This document shows, in pieces, positions 38,651 through 47,937 of a stretch of 64,000 nucleotides of DNA. A program made the position numbers and the translations under genes. Under the pieces are notes generated by a model. That model was not told the DNA's origin. It saw only the letters and a list, made by a program, of their open reading frames with translations, and did no database searches. The stretch is from Thermoleptolyngbya sichuanensis A183 (lineage in GTDB: Bacteria > Cyanobacteriota > Cyanobacteriia > Elainellales > Elainellaceae). Numbering within the stretch: the first letter of the stretch is position 1; every line of letters begins with the position of its first letter. The DNA is taken from the NCBI RefSeq assembly GCF_013177315.1, contig NZ_CP053661.1:2294001-2358000 (forward strand), written 5' to 3'.

Positions 38651-38710
38651 CCTGGTCGCGTCTAGTCCTGGTCGCGTCTAGTTCTGGTCGCCTAGTTCTG
38701 GTCGCCTAGT
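38651..38710. repeat. Tandem array CTGGTCGC(GT)CTAGT overlapping a gene end
   Basis: Two 16-bp copies (38651, 38667) are followed by two 14-bp copies (38683, 38697) that lack two bases. The stop codon of the next gene (38706-38708, TAG on the minus strand) lies inside the last unit. Confidence 0.9.
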
Positions 38711-39620
38711 TCTGTTCACCCAACTGGGCTTGCTCCATGCTGTCCAGCAGCGGACTATTCCGCAAAATGGAAGGTTGCGCCAGCCGCTGACCGTCTGCCA
38801 CAAGGACTGCGCCTTCGCCAGCCTCATCTCCGCCACAGGCAACGGCCCGCAGTTTGGCATAAAACGCCGACGCTTCAATGCGGGGAATAATCGGCACGTA
38901 CTGATGGATTGGGTTCTGGGCCACGCTGCCCCGCCCCCACCAGCCGAAAGCGTCTTCGTTCTCGGTTGGGCCTGGCTGGTCTTCGGTTGTCGCAGCTACG
39001 TTTGTTGCAGCTATATTGCTCGGCTCCGAAGCCTCTTGAGGGTCTAACGGAGGGGCTGATTGGAGGTTTGGTTGAGGGTCTAGTCTAGAGTCTAATTGAG
39101 AGTCTGAACCTGAGGAGTCTGCGCTCGGATCAGACTGATCCGCAGGCAGTTCAGCGTCTGCGAGTTCAGATTCGCTGGGTGGGGCGATCGCCCTATCCAC
39201 AGAACCAGGTTCATCCAGTGCAGACTCCGAAGAAAATACGGAGGTGGATTGGTTTTGGCGAGCAGGCGTTTGAGAAGCGGTTGATTGAGAAACCGATGAT
39301 TGAGAAATAGTAGCACTGGCTGAGGGAGCCGCCGAAAACCCGCCGAATCGACCGCTCACCACTCGTTCAAAATCTGGCGTGTAGTGGGGAATGGGCTGTC
39401 CCCGCCGCCGCCACACGGCCAAGATTTGCCCCACTGATACGGCTCGGTAGCGTCCTTGATACAGCGCTTCGACGATGGCTGCCCGAATCCAGTGTGCCGG
39501 GTGGTTGACCGCCCAATAGCTCACCAAATAGTCCGCCGCGAAGCCGTCCATGTCAAACCCGTAGCCGTTGAGCAGTGCCACGGCATCCAGAATGGCGGGG
39601 TCGCGGGCTGGATGAGTCAT
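38706..39620 (-). CDS. Uncharacterised acidic Ser/Pro-rich cyanobacterial protein
   Basis: The product is 304 aa from ATG 39620 (MTHPARDP); a longer frame from 39713 is less likely. Residues 1-95 form a compact, probably helical domain (GYGFDMDGFAADYLVSYWAVNHPAHWIRAAIVEALYQGRYRAVSV) with many aromatic residues, and end in ILAVWRRRGQPIPHYTPDFE. The middle (about 105-225) is low-complexity, Ser/Gln/Asp/Pro-rich. A short conserved-looking C-terminal segment (YVPIIPRIEASAFYAKLRAVA) follows. No family is recognised with certainty. Its stop lies inside a tandem repeat. Confidence 0.65.
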   Translation of the reverse strand: MTHPARDPAILDAVALLNGYGFDMDGFAADYLVSYWAVNHPAHWIRAAIVEALYQGRYRAVSVGQILAVWRRRGQPIPHYTPDFERVVSGRFGGFSAAPSASATISQSSVSQSTASQTPARQNQSTSVFSSESALDEPGSVDRAIAPPSESELADAELPADQSDPSADSSGSDSQLDSRLDPQPNLQSAPPLDPQEASEPSNIAATNVAATTEDQPGPTENEDAFGWWGRGSVAQNPIHQYVPIIPRIEASAFYAKLRAVACGGDEAGEGAVLVADGQRLAQPSILRNSPLLDSMEQAQLGEQN

Positions 39621-39782
39621 AACGCTTAGTATCGTCGGGAAATCCGCCAGTATCGGGATTTTGGCTTGCTTACACCATATCCCAAGAAATGAAATGCTGC
39701 ATCTATCTTGCAATAGTCGGCAATGATATCGACTGAGGCCGTTGCCTTTGCGACTGTTTTTGCGATTGTTTTGGCGACTGTT

Positions 39783-40346
39783 CTAGAGGGACGGGTCTAC
39801 TGACGGATCTCCGATATCTGCACCTACGATATCTGCACCTACGGCAGTTGCCAGATCTGGCAGCCAGGGCAAATCCGTGACACCCGGATCAAGGCCCAAC
39901 TGTGATAGCAGCGTAGTGATCTGTCCTCGGTGGTGCGTTTGATGGTTAAACAGATGCACCACTAGTGTCCAAGTCGGCAGCGTATGCGTTTTGCCATCAG
40001 CCTTGCTGTGAAATGTGAAGGGTTGTGCCAGCCAGTCGGCTGTAATCCTCTAAACCCAGATCAGAATTTCCTTGTCGCACTGTTCCCGTGCCTGTCGCAG
40101 TTCGTCAAAATTCTCATAAAGGTCTTGCCCAATTGCCAAACCCGTCAGAGGTTGATGGGTAAACCGTCCTAGCCAAGCGCGATCGCCATACAGCAAATGA
40201 TTCAGCGTGCCGTGAATAGACTTGAAAAATGCGCCCCGATCTTGACGGCGATCGCCATCAGACATCTCAGCGCACAGGGCATACAGCCTGAAGTTCATCC
40301 ACTGGTTGTATTTCGCCATCATCTGGCAATAATCCACATCAATCAT
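39783..40346 (-). pseudogene. DinB/YfiT-like gene interrupted by an in-frame amber codon
   Basis: From ATG 40346 the frame encodes MIDVDYCQMMAKYNQWMNF and LNHLLYGDRAWLGRF, typical of the DinB four-helix metal-binding family, and stops at TAG 40050-40052. The same frame continues at once with RITADWLAQPFTF and LVVHLFNHQTHHRGQIT, the family's second metal-ligand region, to a stop at 39783. The whole would be 187 residues. So one nonsense change, with no frameshift, splits the gene. The tail contains two GADIV/G units from a 15-bp repeat. Sequencing error is also possible. Confidence 0.85.
39813..39842. repeat. Two 15-bp units in the dinB-like tail
   Basis: GATATCTGCACCTAC is repeated head to tail at 39813 and 39828. 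On the coding strand it gives VGADI twice. Confidence 0.9.
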
Positions 40347-40460
40347 AAAGCGCCCTCCCACAAGCCTGAACGCCTTTATGCTAGCGGAACTCAGCGGCTG
40401 CCAAGAGTCTGGAGCGATCGCCTTTCTTGCAGAACTCAAGAAAACCGAACCTGAGAGTAG

Positions 40461-40499
40461 TTTACATTTGTTAACTTTTGCGTTACATTTATTTACATA
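40461..40499 (+). promoter_or_regulatory. HLR1-type operators upstream of the hli gene
   Basis: GTTACATT-TA-TTTACATA (40482-40499) fits the HLR1 consensus (two G/T-TTACA-W-W halves separated by 2 bp) exactly. A partial second pair, TTTACATT-TG-TTAACTTT, starts at 40461. HLR1 is bound by RpaB, which represses hli genes at low light. The perfect site ends 20 bp before the ATG, so it overlaps the leader or core promoter. Confidence 0.8.
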
Positions 40500-40519
40500 A
40501 GGTTTTAAGGAGGTTTGAC

Positions 40520-40726
40520 ATGAGAGGAGTTGTTACCGAAGAGCAGGGCAGACAAAATATTTACGCTGTTGAGCCGCAGATGTATGTAGATAGCGAAGCG
40601 CGGACTGGCTTTACGGAATATGCAGAAAAGCTCAACGGTCGGCTGGCGATGATTGGCTTTGTATCGATGCTGCTGCTAGAAGCTCTCACGCACCAGGGAT
40701 TGGTCAGCCTCCTGCAAAACCTCTAA
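40520..40726 (+). CDS. hli: High-light-inducible protein (HLIP/SCP)
   Basis: The product is 68 aa from ATG 40520, with AAGGAGG seven bases upstream; a longer frame from 40478 is rejected. The single chlorophyll-binding helix is AEKLNGRLAMIGFVSMLLLEALT, with the ExxNxRxAMxGF motif of the CAB/ELIP/HLIP family. Such proteins quench excess energy and protect photosystem II assembly in thylakoids. A consensus HLR1 site and a rho-independent terminator flank it, so it is a single-gene unit induced by high light. Confidence 0.95.
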   Translation: MRGVVTEEQGRQNIYAVEPQMYVDSEARTGFTEYAEKLNGRLAMIGFVSMLLLEALTHQGLVSLLQNL

Positions 40727-40770
40727 GGTTCTGGTTGGCAACTGCTTTGAACTGAGAGATGAATTGAAGT

Positions 40771-40805
40771 GGGCCAGACGAGGCATTTCCGTCTGGCTCA
40801 TTTTT
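40771..40805 (+). terminator. Rho-independent terminator of hli
   Basis: GCCAGACG (40773-40780) pairs with CGTCTGGC (40790-40797), with flanking G-C and G-U pairs, followed by TCATTTTT. It lies 46 bp after the hli stop. Confidence 0.85.
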
Positions 40806-40834
40806 GCAGATTCTCTTGATTACTACTGGGTCTG

Positions 40835-40871
40835 CTGATCCTTGAACGTTAAGGTGGACGTTCGGGTCAAG
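40835..40871. repeat. 37-bp direct repeat, copy 1
   Basis: A 37-bp sequence beginning CTGATCCTTGAACGTTAAGG is identical to 40905-40941. Inside it GAACGT and ACGTTC can pair, giving a hairpin. Confidence 0.95.
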
Positions 40872-40904
40872 GATTGGGAATTGCCCGGATCACCCTGCCT
40901 ATCC

Positions 40905-40941
40905 CTGATCCTTGAACGTTAAGGTGGACGTTCGGGTCAAG
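40905..40941. repeat. 37-bp direct repeat, copy 2
   Basis: This copy is identical to copy 1 and lies 70 bp away. Its last five bases include the stop codon of the hybrid kinase gene (40937-40939). Confidence 0.95.
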
Positions 40942-42706
40942 AGGTTTCGGCGATCGCCACCAGAGACAGCACTCTCGGCAGCACGTCCTCCGGCTGAATC
41001 GGTTTGGTGATGCAAGAATCGGCAGCGGCGATCGCGGGTGCTGCGTAGGGTGAAGCTTCATCACTTGCCAGGGCAATCACTTTCAAATGCTGGGTAATTG
41101 GGCTATGGCGCAAGTTGTGAATTAGCTCCGCGCCCGCATTTTCGGGCGACTGCACATCAACGATGACCGCATCTGGCTGGAGTAGCTCGATCTGGCTAAA
41201 GGCGGTGGAGCCTTCTAGAACCCACACCACCTGATATCCTGCCGCCGTCAGCATGTCGCAGATGATGTTGGCCGTTAGCTCATCATTTTCCACCAGCACC
41301 ACCCGTCCCAAAATGGTGCGCCCCAGCCCATCCAAGGCCGGAATGGGCGCAGTTGCCTCCGCTGCATCGTCTTTTGAGCGGGCCGGAAGCTGAACCGTAA
41401 ACACCGACCCCACGCCCACCGTAGAATCGACCATAATCCGCCCACCGTGCAGATCCACAAGTTGCTTGGTTAGCGCTAGCCCCAAGCCTGTGCCCTGATA
41501 GAGCCGCTGGTAGGAGCTATCAAGCTGCTGAAATTTCTGGAAGAGCAAGGGGCGCTGCTGTTCGGGAATGCCGATGCCCGTGTCGATCACCTGGAATATG
41601 GCGTATTGAGGATCGGCCATCACTCGCAGCGTCACCTTGCCGCCTGCTGCGGTGAACTTCACGGCGTTGCTGAGCAGATTCAGCAAAATCTGCTTGACCC
41701 GATGCGGATCGGCGACGAAGCGATCGCGGCTAGGGTCAATTCGCAGATCCAGCGCCAGCTCTACGCCCTGCTTCAGGGCAGTTTCTTCGACTGTTTTCAT
41801 GCTCTGCTGAGCCATCATCGTCAGCGAAAATGGACTCAGCTTTAGCACGGCCCGCCCCGACTCCACCTGCGACAGGTCGAGGATGTCGTTGATGAGTTCT
41901 AGCAAGTGCTGCCCGCTGTCATGAATCGTCTGCAAAAAGCTGCGCTGACGCGGACTGAGTTCCCCCAGAGACCAGCGCAGCAGCGTGGCAGACATACCAA
42001 TAATGGTGGTTAGCGGGGTTCGCAATTCATGGCTAACTGCGGCCAGAAACTCACTCTTGGCGCGATTCGCGGTCTGGGCTGCCAGCACCGCCTCCTGCAA
42101 GTCGTGGGTGCGGGCGACGACCTGCTGCTCTAGCGACGAGCGCTCTGGTTCTATCGACAGTTCAGGATTCGTGAGCAGAGCTACCAGTCGCCGGGTAAAT
42201 TCCGTCTGGGCGAGGGGATCGTTGGGCTGGAGGCGATCGCCCGCCGCCTGTAGCGCCGCCATTAGGTCTGCCTCGGTCTGACACAGTTCCATCAGGGATT
42301 GCAAAAAGGTGGCGATCGCCCCCGGATCAAAGGTCAAATCCACCCGCTGCGATTCCTCGGCAGCATCCAAATCACCAGCCTGTCCGGGCACATTAGTCCC
42401 CTCAGACTGCCAGCCGCTCAGCAGCACGCTAAAGGGGCGCGACACCAGCACCATAAACTGCTTGCCATCCGGCAGTTGCGTCTGTACTGCCAGCGGCAGC
42501 GTCGTCGCCCCCAACAGCAGCGCCCCATCGCCAGAAGACTGGACCCACAGCGCCATCTGTTGAAGCAAATCCTGAAGCTGATGCAGTACTGCCAGCGGCA
42601 AAATCAGAGAATCAACCGACGGTTCGGGCGTGGGCATATGGGATGAGTGCAGCAGCGACGGAAACCAGTCTCTCTCCGCTGCCTGGAGATGAGATGCAGG
42701 GGGCAC
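40937..42706 (-). CDS. Hybrid histidine kinase with C-terminal receiver
   Basis: The product is 589 aa and soluble. Residues 30-150 form a roadblock/sensory-like N-terminal region of no known family. A short coiled coil (185-212) leads to HisKA with His226 in VSHELRTPLTT, then HATPase (about 310-445; [28 protein letters not shown]), and a receiver domain (468-585) with Asp517 in AVIVDV and Lys in CITKPIQ. Its own receiver suggests a phosphorelay or self-regulation. The gene runs divergently from cobN. ATG 42706 is the longest start; ATG at codon 24 is an alternative. Confidence 0.88.
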   Translation of the reverse strand: MPPASHLQAAERDWFPSLLHSSHMPTPEPSVDSLILPLAVLHQLQDLLQQMALWVQSSGDGALLLGATTLPLAVQTQLPDGKQFMVLVSRPFSVLLSGWQSEGTNVPGQAGDLDAAEESQRVDLTFDPGAIATFLQSLMELCQTEADLMAALQAAGDRLQPNDPLAQTEFTRRLVALLTNPELSIEPERSSLEQQVVARTHDLQEAVLAAQTANRAKSEFLAAVSHELRTPLTTIIGMSATLLRWSLGELSPRQRSFLQTIHDSGQHLLELINDILDLSQVESGRAVLKLSPFSLTMMAQQSMKTVEETALKQGVELALDLRIDPSRDRFVADPHRVKQILLNLLSNAVKFTAAGGKVTLRVMADPQYAIFQVIDTGIGIPEQQRPLLFQKFQQLDSSYQRLYQGTGLGLALTKQLVDLHGGRIMVDSTVGVGSVFTVQLPARSKDDAAEATAPIPALDGLGRTILGRVVLVENDELTANIICDMLTAAGYQVVWVLEGSTAFSQIELLQPDAVIVDVQSPENAGAELIHNLRHSPITQHLKVIALASDEASPYAAPAIAAADSCITKPIQPEDVLPRVLSLVAIAETS

Positions 42707-42845
42707 GATGGAACGCTAGACAGGAGGACTCTGGACTAGGAGTTTAACAACCGTTCATTATGGTATCCTGCGAGTCTACCTGGCGCTGGGAGGCATAAGG
42801 ATTTTGAAAGATGTTCACCCCAGAGCATAGATTTTCAACAATACG

Positions 42846-45800
42846 ATGCATCGACTAGCCGCCAGCCCTGGAGGCTGGAATCCCGACACCGAGGGCGTGA
42901 TTTTTCTGGAGCAAACGCCCGCGCCTATCGTTTTCCTGACTGCCGCCGACACGGATATCCAGAGCCTTGCCCACGCCCTGCCCCACCTGCCTGCTGGCGT
43001 TCCGGCCCTGCGCGTTGCCAGCCTCCTCCAGCTTCAGCAGCAGCTCAGCATTGACACCTACGCCGAAGAAGTCCTCAGCCAGGCCCAGGTCATTATTCTG
43101 CGCCTGCTGGGTGGCCGCGCCTACTGGCCTTACGGGCTAGAAGTGCTAAAGCAAACCGCTGCCCAAACGGGCGCAACCTTGTTTGTGCTGCCCGGAGACG
43201 ATCGCCCCGATCCTGATCTGCTCAGCCACTCTACCGCCCCCCTCGCTGCCGTCCACCGTCTCTGGCGATACCTCACTGAAGGCGGCCGCGAAAACTGGGT
43301 CAATGCCCTGCTATTTCTGGCGGACGAGTGCTTTGGCCAGTCCTTTAGTCCACCGCCTCCCCAGCCTGTTCCTAAGATTGGCGTGTACGCTGCTTCAGGC
43401 ATTTGCAAACCGCCCAGGCAAGCGTCCAACCCCCAGCCTGCCCCAAACGTCGCCCTCCTGTTCTACCGCGCCCACTACTTGGCAGGAAACACGCAGCCCA
43501 TCGAGGCGCTGTGCGAACTGCTGGCGGCGCGAGGAATGCAGCCGATTCCGGTATTTGTCTCCTCGCTGCGCGATCCAGACGTGCAGGCGGAACTGCTGAC
43601 GCTGCTCCAGCCCAAGGACGAAGAAGCCGTGCAGGTGGTGCTGAATACGACGAGCTTTTCGCTGGCACGACTGGAGGACGACGCGCCGGATGTGAGCCTG
43701 TGGACCCGGCTGGATGCGCCCGTGCTTCAGGTCATTCTCAGCGGCGGCACGCGGGAGCAGTGGCAGGCTCAAAGCCGGGGGCTGTCGCCGCGCGACGTAG
43801 CGATGAATGTGGCGTTGCCGGAGGTGGATGGGCGGATTATCAGCCGGGCCGTGTCGTTCAAAACTGTGCAGACACGACATGACGGGCTGGAAACCGATGT
43901 GGTGGAGTATGCAGCGGTGGGCGATCGCCTCCAGTTTGTCGCCGATCTGGCCGCCGCCTGGGTGCGCCTTCGCCAAACGCCCCCCGCAGAGCGCCGCATT
44001 GCGCTGATCTTGGCCAACTATCCCACCCGCAACGGCCGCCTTGCCAACGGCGTTGGCCTCGACACCCCCGCCAGCACTGTCGAAATCCTGAAGGCCCTGA
44101 AGCAAGCGGGCTACACCCTGAGCGATATTCCCGCCACGGGCGACGACCTGATCCACCGCCTCACCGCCGGCCCCACCAACGACCCCGAAGCCCAGCACCG
44201 CCCTATCGCCCAATCCCTCTCCCTGAGCGACTACTGGGCCTATTTTCAAACCCTGCCGCCGACAGTGCAAACGCAACTGGGCGATCGCTGGGGAGATGGG
44301 TGGTGTCAGGAGTCTCAGGACGGCGTTCCCATTCCCGGCATCCAGCTTGGCAATGTTTTTATCGGCATCCAGCCCAGTCGCGGTTATGACCTCGACCCCA
44401 GCTTGAACTACCACGCGCCAGACCTGGAGCCAACCCATGCGTACCTGGCGTTTTATCACTGGGTGCGATCGCACTTTGGGGCCCATGCCGTCGTTCATGT
44501 GGGCAAGCACGGCAACCTGGAGTGGCTACCCGGCAAGAGCGTGGCGCTATCGGCCACCTGCTATCCCGAAATTGCCCTGGGCCCGCTGCCCCATCTCTAT
44601 CCCTTTATCGTCAACGATCCGGGCGAAGGCTCCCAGGCAAAGCGCCGCGCCCAGGCGGTGATTATTGACCACCTCACGCCGCCCCTCACCCGCGCCGAAC
44701 TTTACGGCCCGCTCCAGCAGCTTGAGGCGCTGGTGGATGAATACTACGAGGCGCAAAGCCTTGACCCGTCGCGGCTACCTGTTATCCGCGATCGCCTCCT
44801 AGCCCTGTTCCAGCAAACCCAGGTTTTGCAGGATTTGGGGCTAACGGCTGACTCTGCCGATTCTAGGGAAATTGAGGCGCTCCTGCCCAACCTCGACACC
44901 TATCTGTGCGAACTCAAAGAGGCCCAGATCCGCGACGGGCTGCATATTCTAGGACAATGCCCCAGCGGACGGCAGTTGCGAGATCTGGTTGTGGCGATCG
45001 CCCGCCATCCCACACCGGGATACGTCGGGTTGACAAGGGCGATCGCCGTGCGCTGGCATCTCGACCTCGATCCGCTCACTGCCGACCCCGCCCAGCCCCT
45101 CACGCCAGACCAAATCCACCGGACGCTCACCGCCCCCAAACTCGCTGCGAACCCCGCCACCCTCCGCAACGCCGCCGACCTGATCGACCTGATCGAGCAA
45201 GAAGCCGCCGCCCAGGTTGAACGAGCCATTGGAGACCTTGGAGATCAAGTTGGAAATCAAATCGGGGAGCAACATCCAGGTCATCCAGTCACAGAGCACA
45301 CAGATCACGAAGCTAGGCATCCCCTCCCCCCAGACCTCTTGCCCGCCCTCCGCGCCACTCCCCAGGAACTCATCCACCTGTTGCGTGGGCTGGACGGGTG
45401 CTATGTGCCTAGTGGGGCTTCTGGTGCGCCGACGCGGGGGCGACCTGAAGTGCTGCCGACGGGGCGCAATTTCTACTCGGTGGATATCCGCGCCATTCCG
45501 ACGGAAAGCGCCTGGGATGTCGGCCGCAGAGCAGCAGAGGCGCTGGTGGAACGCTATACCCAGGAACACGGCGACTATCCACAAACGCTGGGGCTGTCGA
45601 TGTGGGGCACGGCGACCATGCGGACGGGTGGCGACGACCTGGCGGAAGCGCTGGCGCTGCTGGGCGTGCGGCCCGTGTGGGATGGCGCGTCGCGGCGCGT
45701 GGTGGATTTTGAAATTCTGCCTGTGTCTCTGCTAGGTCGGCCGCGGGTGGATGTAACGCTGCGAATTTCCGGCTTTTTTCGCGATGCCTTTCCCAATCTA

Positions 45801-46670
45801 ATCGACCTGTTTCACCAAGCGGTAACGGCGGTGTCCCAACTGGATGAGCCGCCCGCAGACAATCCCCTAGCGGCGCGGGTGCGACAGGAGGCGACCCAGT
45901 GGCAGGCGGCGGGGCTGACCCCAGAACAGGCAGAAGGGCGATCGCGCTACCGAATTTTTGGCTCCAAGCCAGGAGCCTACGGCGCGGGGCTACAGGGCCT
46001 AATCGACGCGCAAAACTGGACGACCGACGCCGACCTGGCCCGCGCCTATATCAATTGGAGCAGCTATGCCTACACGGGGCAGGGCGAGGGACGCGCCGCG
46101 CCGGAAGCCCTTGAGTCGCGCCTGAAATCCCTGCAAATCGTGCTGCACAACCAGGACAACCGCGAACATGACCTGCTCGATTCAGACGACTATTACCAGT
46201 TTCAGGGCGGCATGACGGTGGCCACCCGCGCCCTCACGGGGCAAACCCCGCAGATCTATTTTGGCGACCATGCCCTACCCGAAGCGCCCAAAATCCGCAC
46301 TTTGCAGGAAGAAATCGCCCGCGTCTATCGCTCTCGCGTGATTAACCCCAAGTGGATCGAGGGCGTAATGCGGCACGGCTATAAAGGCGCGTTTGAGATG
46401 GCGGCGACGGTGGATTATCTGTTTGCCTACGACGCGACGACCCGCTGCGTGGCGGACTATATGTATGAAGGCGTGGCACAAGCCTACGTGCTGGATGAAA
46501 CAGTGCAGGCGTTTGTGCAGGACAAAAATCCTTGGGCCCTGCGCGACATGGCCGAGCGGCTGCTGGAGGCGCACCAGCGGGGGCTATGGGCGCAGGCTCC
46601 GGGGGATGTGCTAAATCGACTGAGGGCGATCGCCCTCCAGGCCGAGGCCCACATCGAATCTCGCCTGTAA
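42846..46670 (+). CDS. cobN: Cobaltochelatase large subunit CobN
   Basis: The product is 1,274 aa, the usual size of CobN and longer than most ChlH. The family is the large subunit that binds the tetrapyrrole; CobN inserts cobalt into hydrogenobyrinic acid diamide. HVGKHGNLEWLPGKSVALS, GYDLDPSLNYHAPDLEP and WGTATMRTGGDDLAEALALLG are conserved CobN segments. Around residues 800-840 a low-complexity, Gln/Glu/His-rich insertion (EQHPGHPVTEHTDHEARH) separates two domains. No ATPase subunits are adjacent. cobD at 19.1 kb belongs to the same pathway. No cobalamin riboswitch was seen upstream. Confidence 0.93.
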   Translation: MHRLAASPGGWNPDTEGVIFLEQTPAPIVFLTAADTDIQSLAHALPHLPAGVPALRVASLLQLQQQLSIDTYAEEVLSQAQVIILRLLGGRAYWPYGLEVLKQTAAQTGATLFVLPGDDRPDPDLLSHSTAPLAAVHRLWRYLTEGGRENWVNALLFLADECFGQSFSPPPPQPVPKIGVYAASGICKPPRQASNPQPAPNVALLFYRAHYLAGNTQPIEALCELLAARGMQPIPVFVSSLRDPDVQAELLTLLQPKDEEAVQVVLNTTSFSLARLEDDAPDVSLWTRLDAPVLQVILSGGTREQWQAQSRGLSPRDVAMNVALPEVDGRIISRAVSFKTVQTRHDGLETDVVEYAAVGDRLQFVADLAAAWVRLRQTPPAERRIALILANYPTRNGRLANGVGLDTPASTVEILKALKQAGYTLSDIPATGDDLIHRLTAGPTNDPEAQHRPIAQSLSLSDYWAYFQTLPPTVQTQLGDRWGDGWCQESQDGVPIPGIQLGNVFIGIQPSRGYDLDPSLNYHAPDLEPTHAYLAFYHWVRSHFGAHAVVHVGKHGNLEWLPGKSVALSATCYPEIALGPLPHLYPFIVNDPGEGSQAKRRAQAVIIDHLTPPLTRAELYGPLQQLEALVDEYYEAQSLDPSRLPVIRDRLLALFQQTQVLQDLGLTADSADSREIEALLPNLDTYLCELKEAQIRDGLHILGQCPSGRQLRDLVVAIARHPTPGYVGLTRAIAVRWHLDLDPLTADPAQPLTPDQIHRTLTAPKLAANPATLRNAADLIDLIEQEAAAQVERAIGDLGDQVGNQIGEQHPGHPVTEHTDHEARHPLPPDLLPALRATPQELIHLLRGLDGCYVPSGASGAPTRGRPEVLPTGRNFYSVDIRAIPTESAWDVGRRAAEALVERYTQEHGDYPQTLGLSMWGTATMRTGGDDLAEALALLGVRPVWDGASRRVVDFEILPVSLLGRPRVDVTLRISGFFRDAFPNLIDLFHQAVTAVSQLDEPPADNPLAARVRQEATQWQAAGLTPEQAEGRSRYRIFGSKPGAYGAGLQGLIDAQNWTTDADLARAYINWSSYAYTGQGEGRAAPEALESRLKSLQIVLHNQDNREHDLLDSDDYYQFQGGMTVATRALTGQTPQIYFGDHALPEAPKIRTLQEEIARVYRSRVINPKWIEGVMRHGYKGAFEMAATVDYLFAYDATTRCVADYMYEGVAQAYVLDETVQAFVQDKNPWALRDMAERLLEAHQRGLWAQAPGDVLNRLRAIALQAEAHIESRL

Positions 46671-46859
46671 GTCTCCCAACCCATAAGCCCCCCAACCTGC
46701 AAGCCTCCCAACCTGCAAATCTCTCGAACACAGAGATCTCGCAAAGGAAAATTCATATACGGTTCTTTGGCGTTGCCATGTGCATTACGCTTTGAGCCGA
46801 TTTGAAAGCGCTACTATACAGGCAAGATCTCTAATCTTTTGCCAGCCCTCCCTAAACGC

Positions 46860-47924
46860 ATGACTCCCTTCCGCCGGGTTCTCACGGGCGCGGTTTTGTT
46901 CCTGATCACCATCATCGTGGCCACGGCCGGATATATGGTTGCGGGCTGGACGTTTCTAGACGCGATTTATCAGGTTGTCATCACGGTCTTTGGCGTTGGC
47001 TTTGGCGAAGTGAATCCGATTACAACGCCAACCCTGCGCCTATTTACCATGCTGGTCATTATTGGCGGCACTTCCTCAGCAGTCTACGCCGTGGGAGGAA
47101 TTGTGCAGATGATTACTGAGGGAGAAATCAATCGGGCGCTGGGAGTCAGACGGATGCTAAAAGCCATTGAAACCCTGGAAAATCACACGATTATTTGCGG
47201 CTTTGGGCGCATGGGGCAAATCCTGGCGCGGGAGCTGAAAGACAAGCAAAAGCCCTTCGTCATTGTTGATAACGATGCCGGCCGCGTGGTTGAGGCCCAG
47301 GAAATGAGCTATCTGGTGATCAGCGGCAACGCAACGGATGAAGAAGTGCTAGAGCTAGCAGGGATTCGGCGAGCCAGATACTTGGCGACCGTCCTGCCAG
47401 ACGATGCGGCAAATGTGTTTATCACGCTGACATCGCGGGGCATGAACCCGGCCCTGTCCATTTTGGCGCGGGGGGAATATCCTAGCACCGAGCGCAAACT
47501 CCGGCTTGCGGGCGCAAACCATGTCGTGCTGCCCGCCACCATCTGCGCGATGCGAATGTCCCAAATGATTACGCACCCGGCCTCCCTTGACTTGCTGAAC
47601 CACAACGACGGCAGTAGTACACTGAATGAATTGCTGGGAAATCTGGACATGCAGCTCGACGAGTTGCGGGTGTCTCGTGGTTCGGCTCTAATTGGCAGCT
47701 TTGTAAAAGACCTAGAAGTGCGGGGGCGCGGGCAGGTCGGCCGCACCTATCTGATTGTGGCCCTGCGACGAGCAGACGGAACCTTGATTATGAATCCTGG
47801 TTCCACCGTTGTGCTGCATGAGGATGACACGGTGATTGTGATGGGGCACAGGGGCGACATGCCCAAGCTGGCCGAAGAACTGTCGCTCAAACGGCAAATT
47901 CGCTATCGTGGTGCAAAGCTTTAG
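46860..47924 (+). CDS. Two-TM channel-like protein with RCK (TrkA-N/TrkA-C) domains
   Basis: The product is 354 aa from ATG 46860; a TTG at 46839 would add seven residues. Two membrane segments (about residues 6-27 and 62-80) flank a pore loop, YQVVITVFGVGFGEVNP. This is where a potassium selectivity filter would be TVGYGD; here it is GVGFGE. A NAD-binding RCK domain follows (IICGFGRMGQILARELKDK, GxGxxG) and then TrkA-C. Family members form tetrameric K+ channels gated by cytoplasmic ligands. The altered filter makes selectivity uncertain. Confidence 0.82.
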   Translation: MTPFRRVLTGAVLFLITIIVATAGYMVAGWTFLDAIYQVVITVFGVGFGEVNPITTPTLRLFTMLVIIGGTSSAVYAVGGIVQMITEGEINRALGVRRMLKAIETLENHTIICGFGRMGQILARELKDKQKPFVIVDNDAGRVVEAQEMSYLVISGNATDEEVLELAGIRRARYLATVLPDDAANVFITLTSRGMNPALSILARGEYPSTERKLRLAGANHVVLPATICAMRMSQMITHPASLDLLNHNDGSSTLNELLGNLDMQLDELRVSRGSALIGSFVKDLEVRGRGQVGRTYLIVALRRADGTLIMNPGSTVVLHEDDTVIVMGHRGDMPKLAEELSLKRQIRYRGAKL

Positions 47925-47937
47925 TAGACGAATGGTA

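Noticed and set aside
42707-42845. Possible cobalamin riboswitch before cobN
   Set aside because: None of the conserved B12-box blocks could be found in the 139-bp gap.
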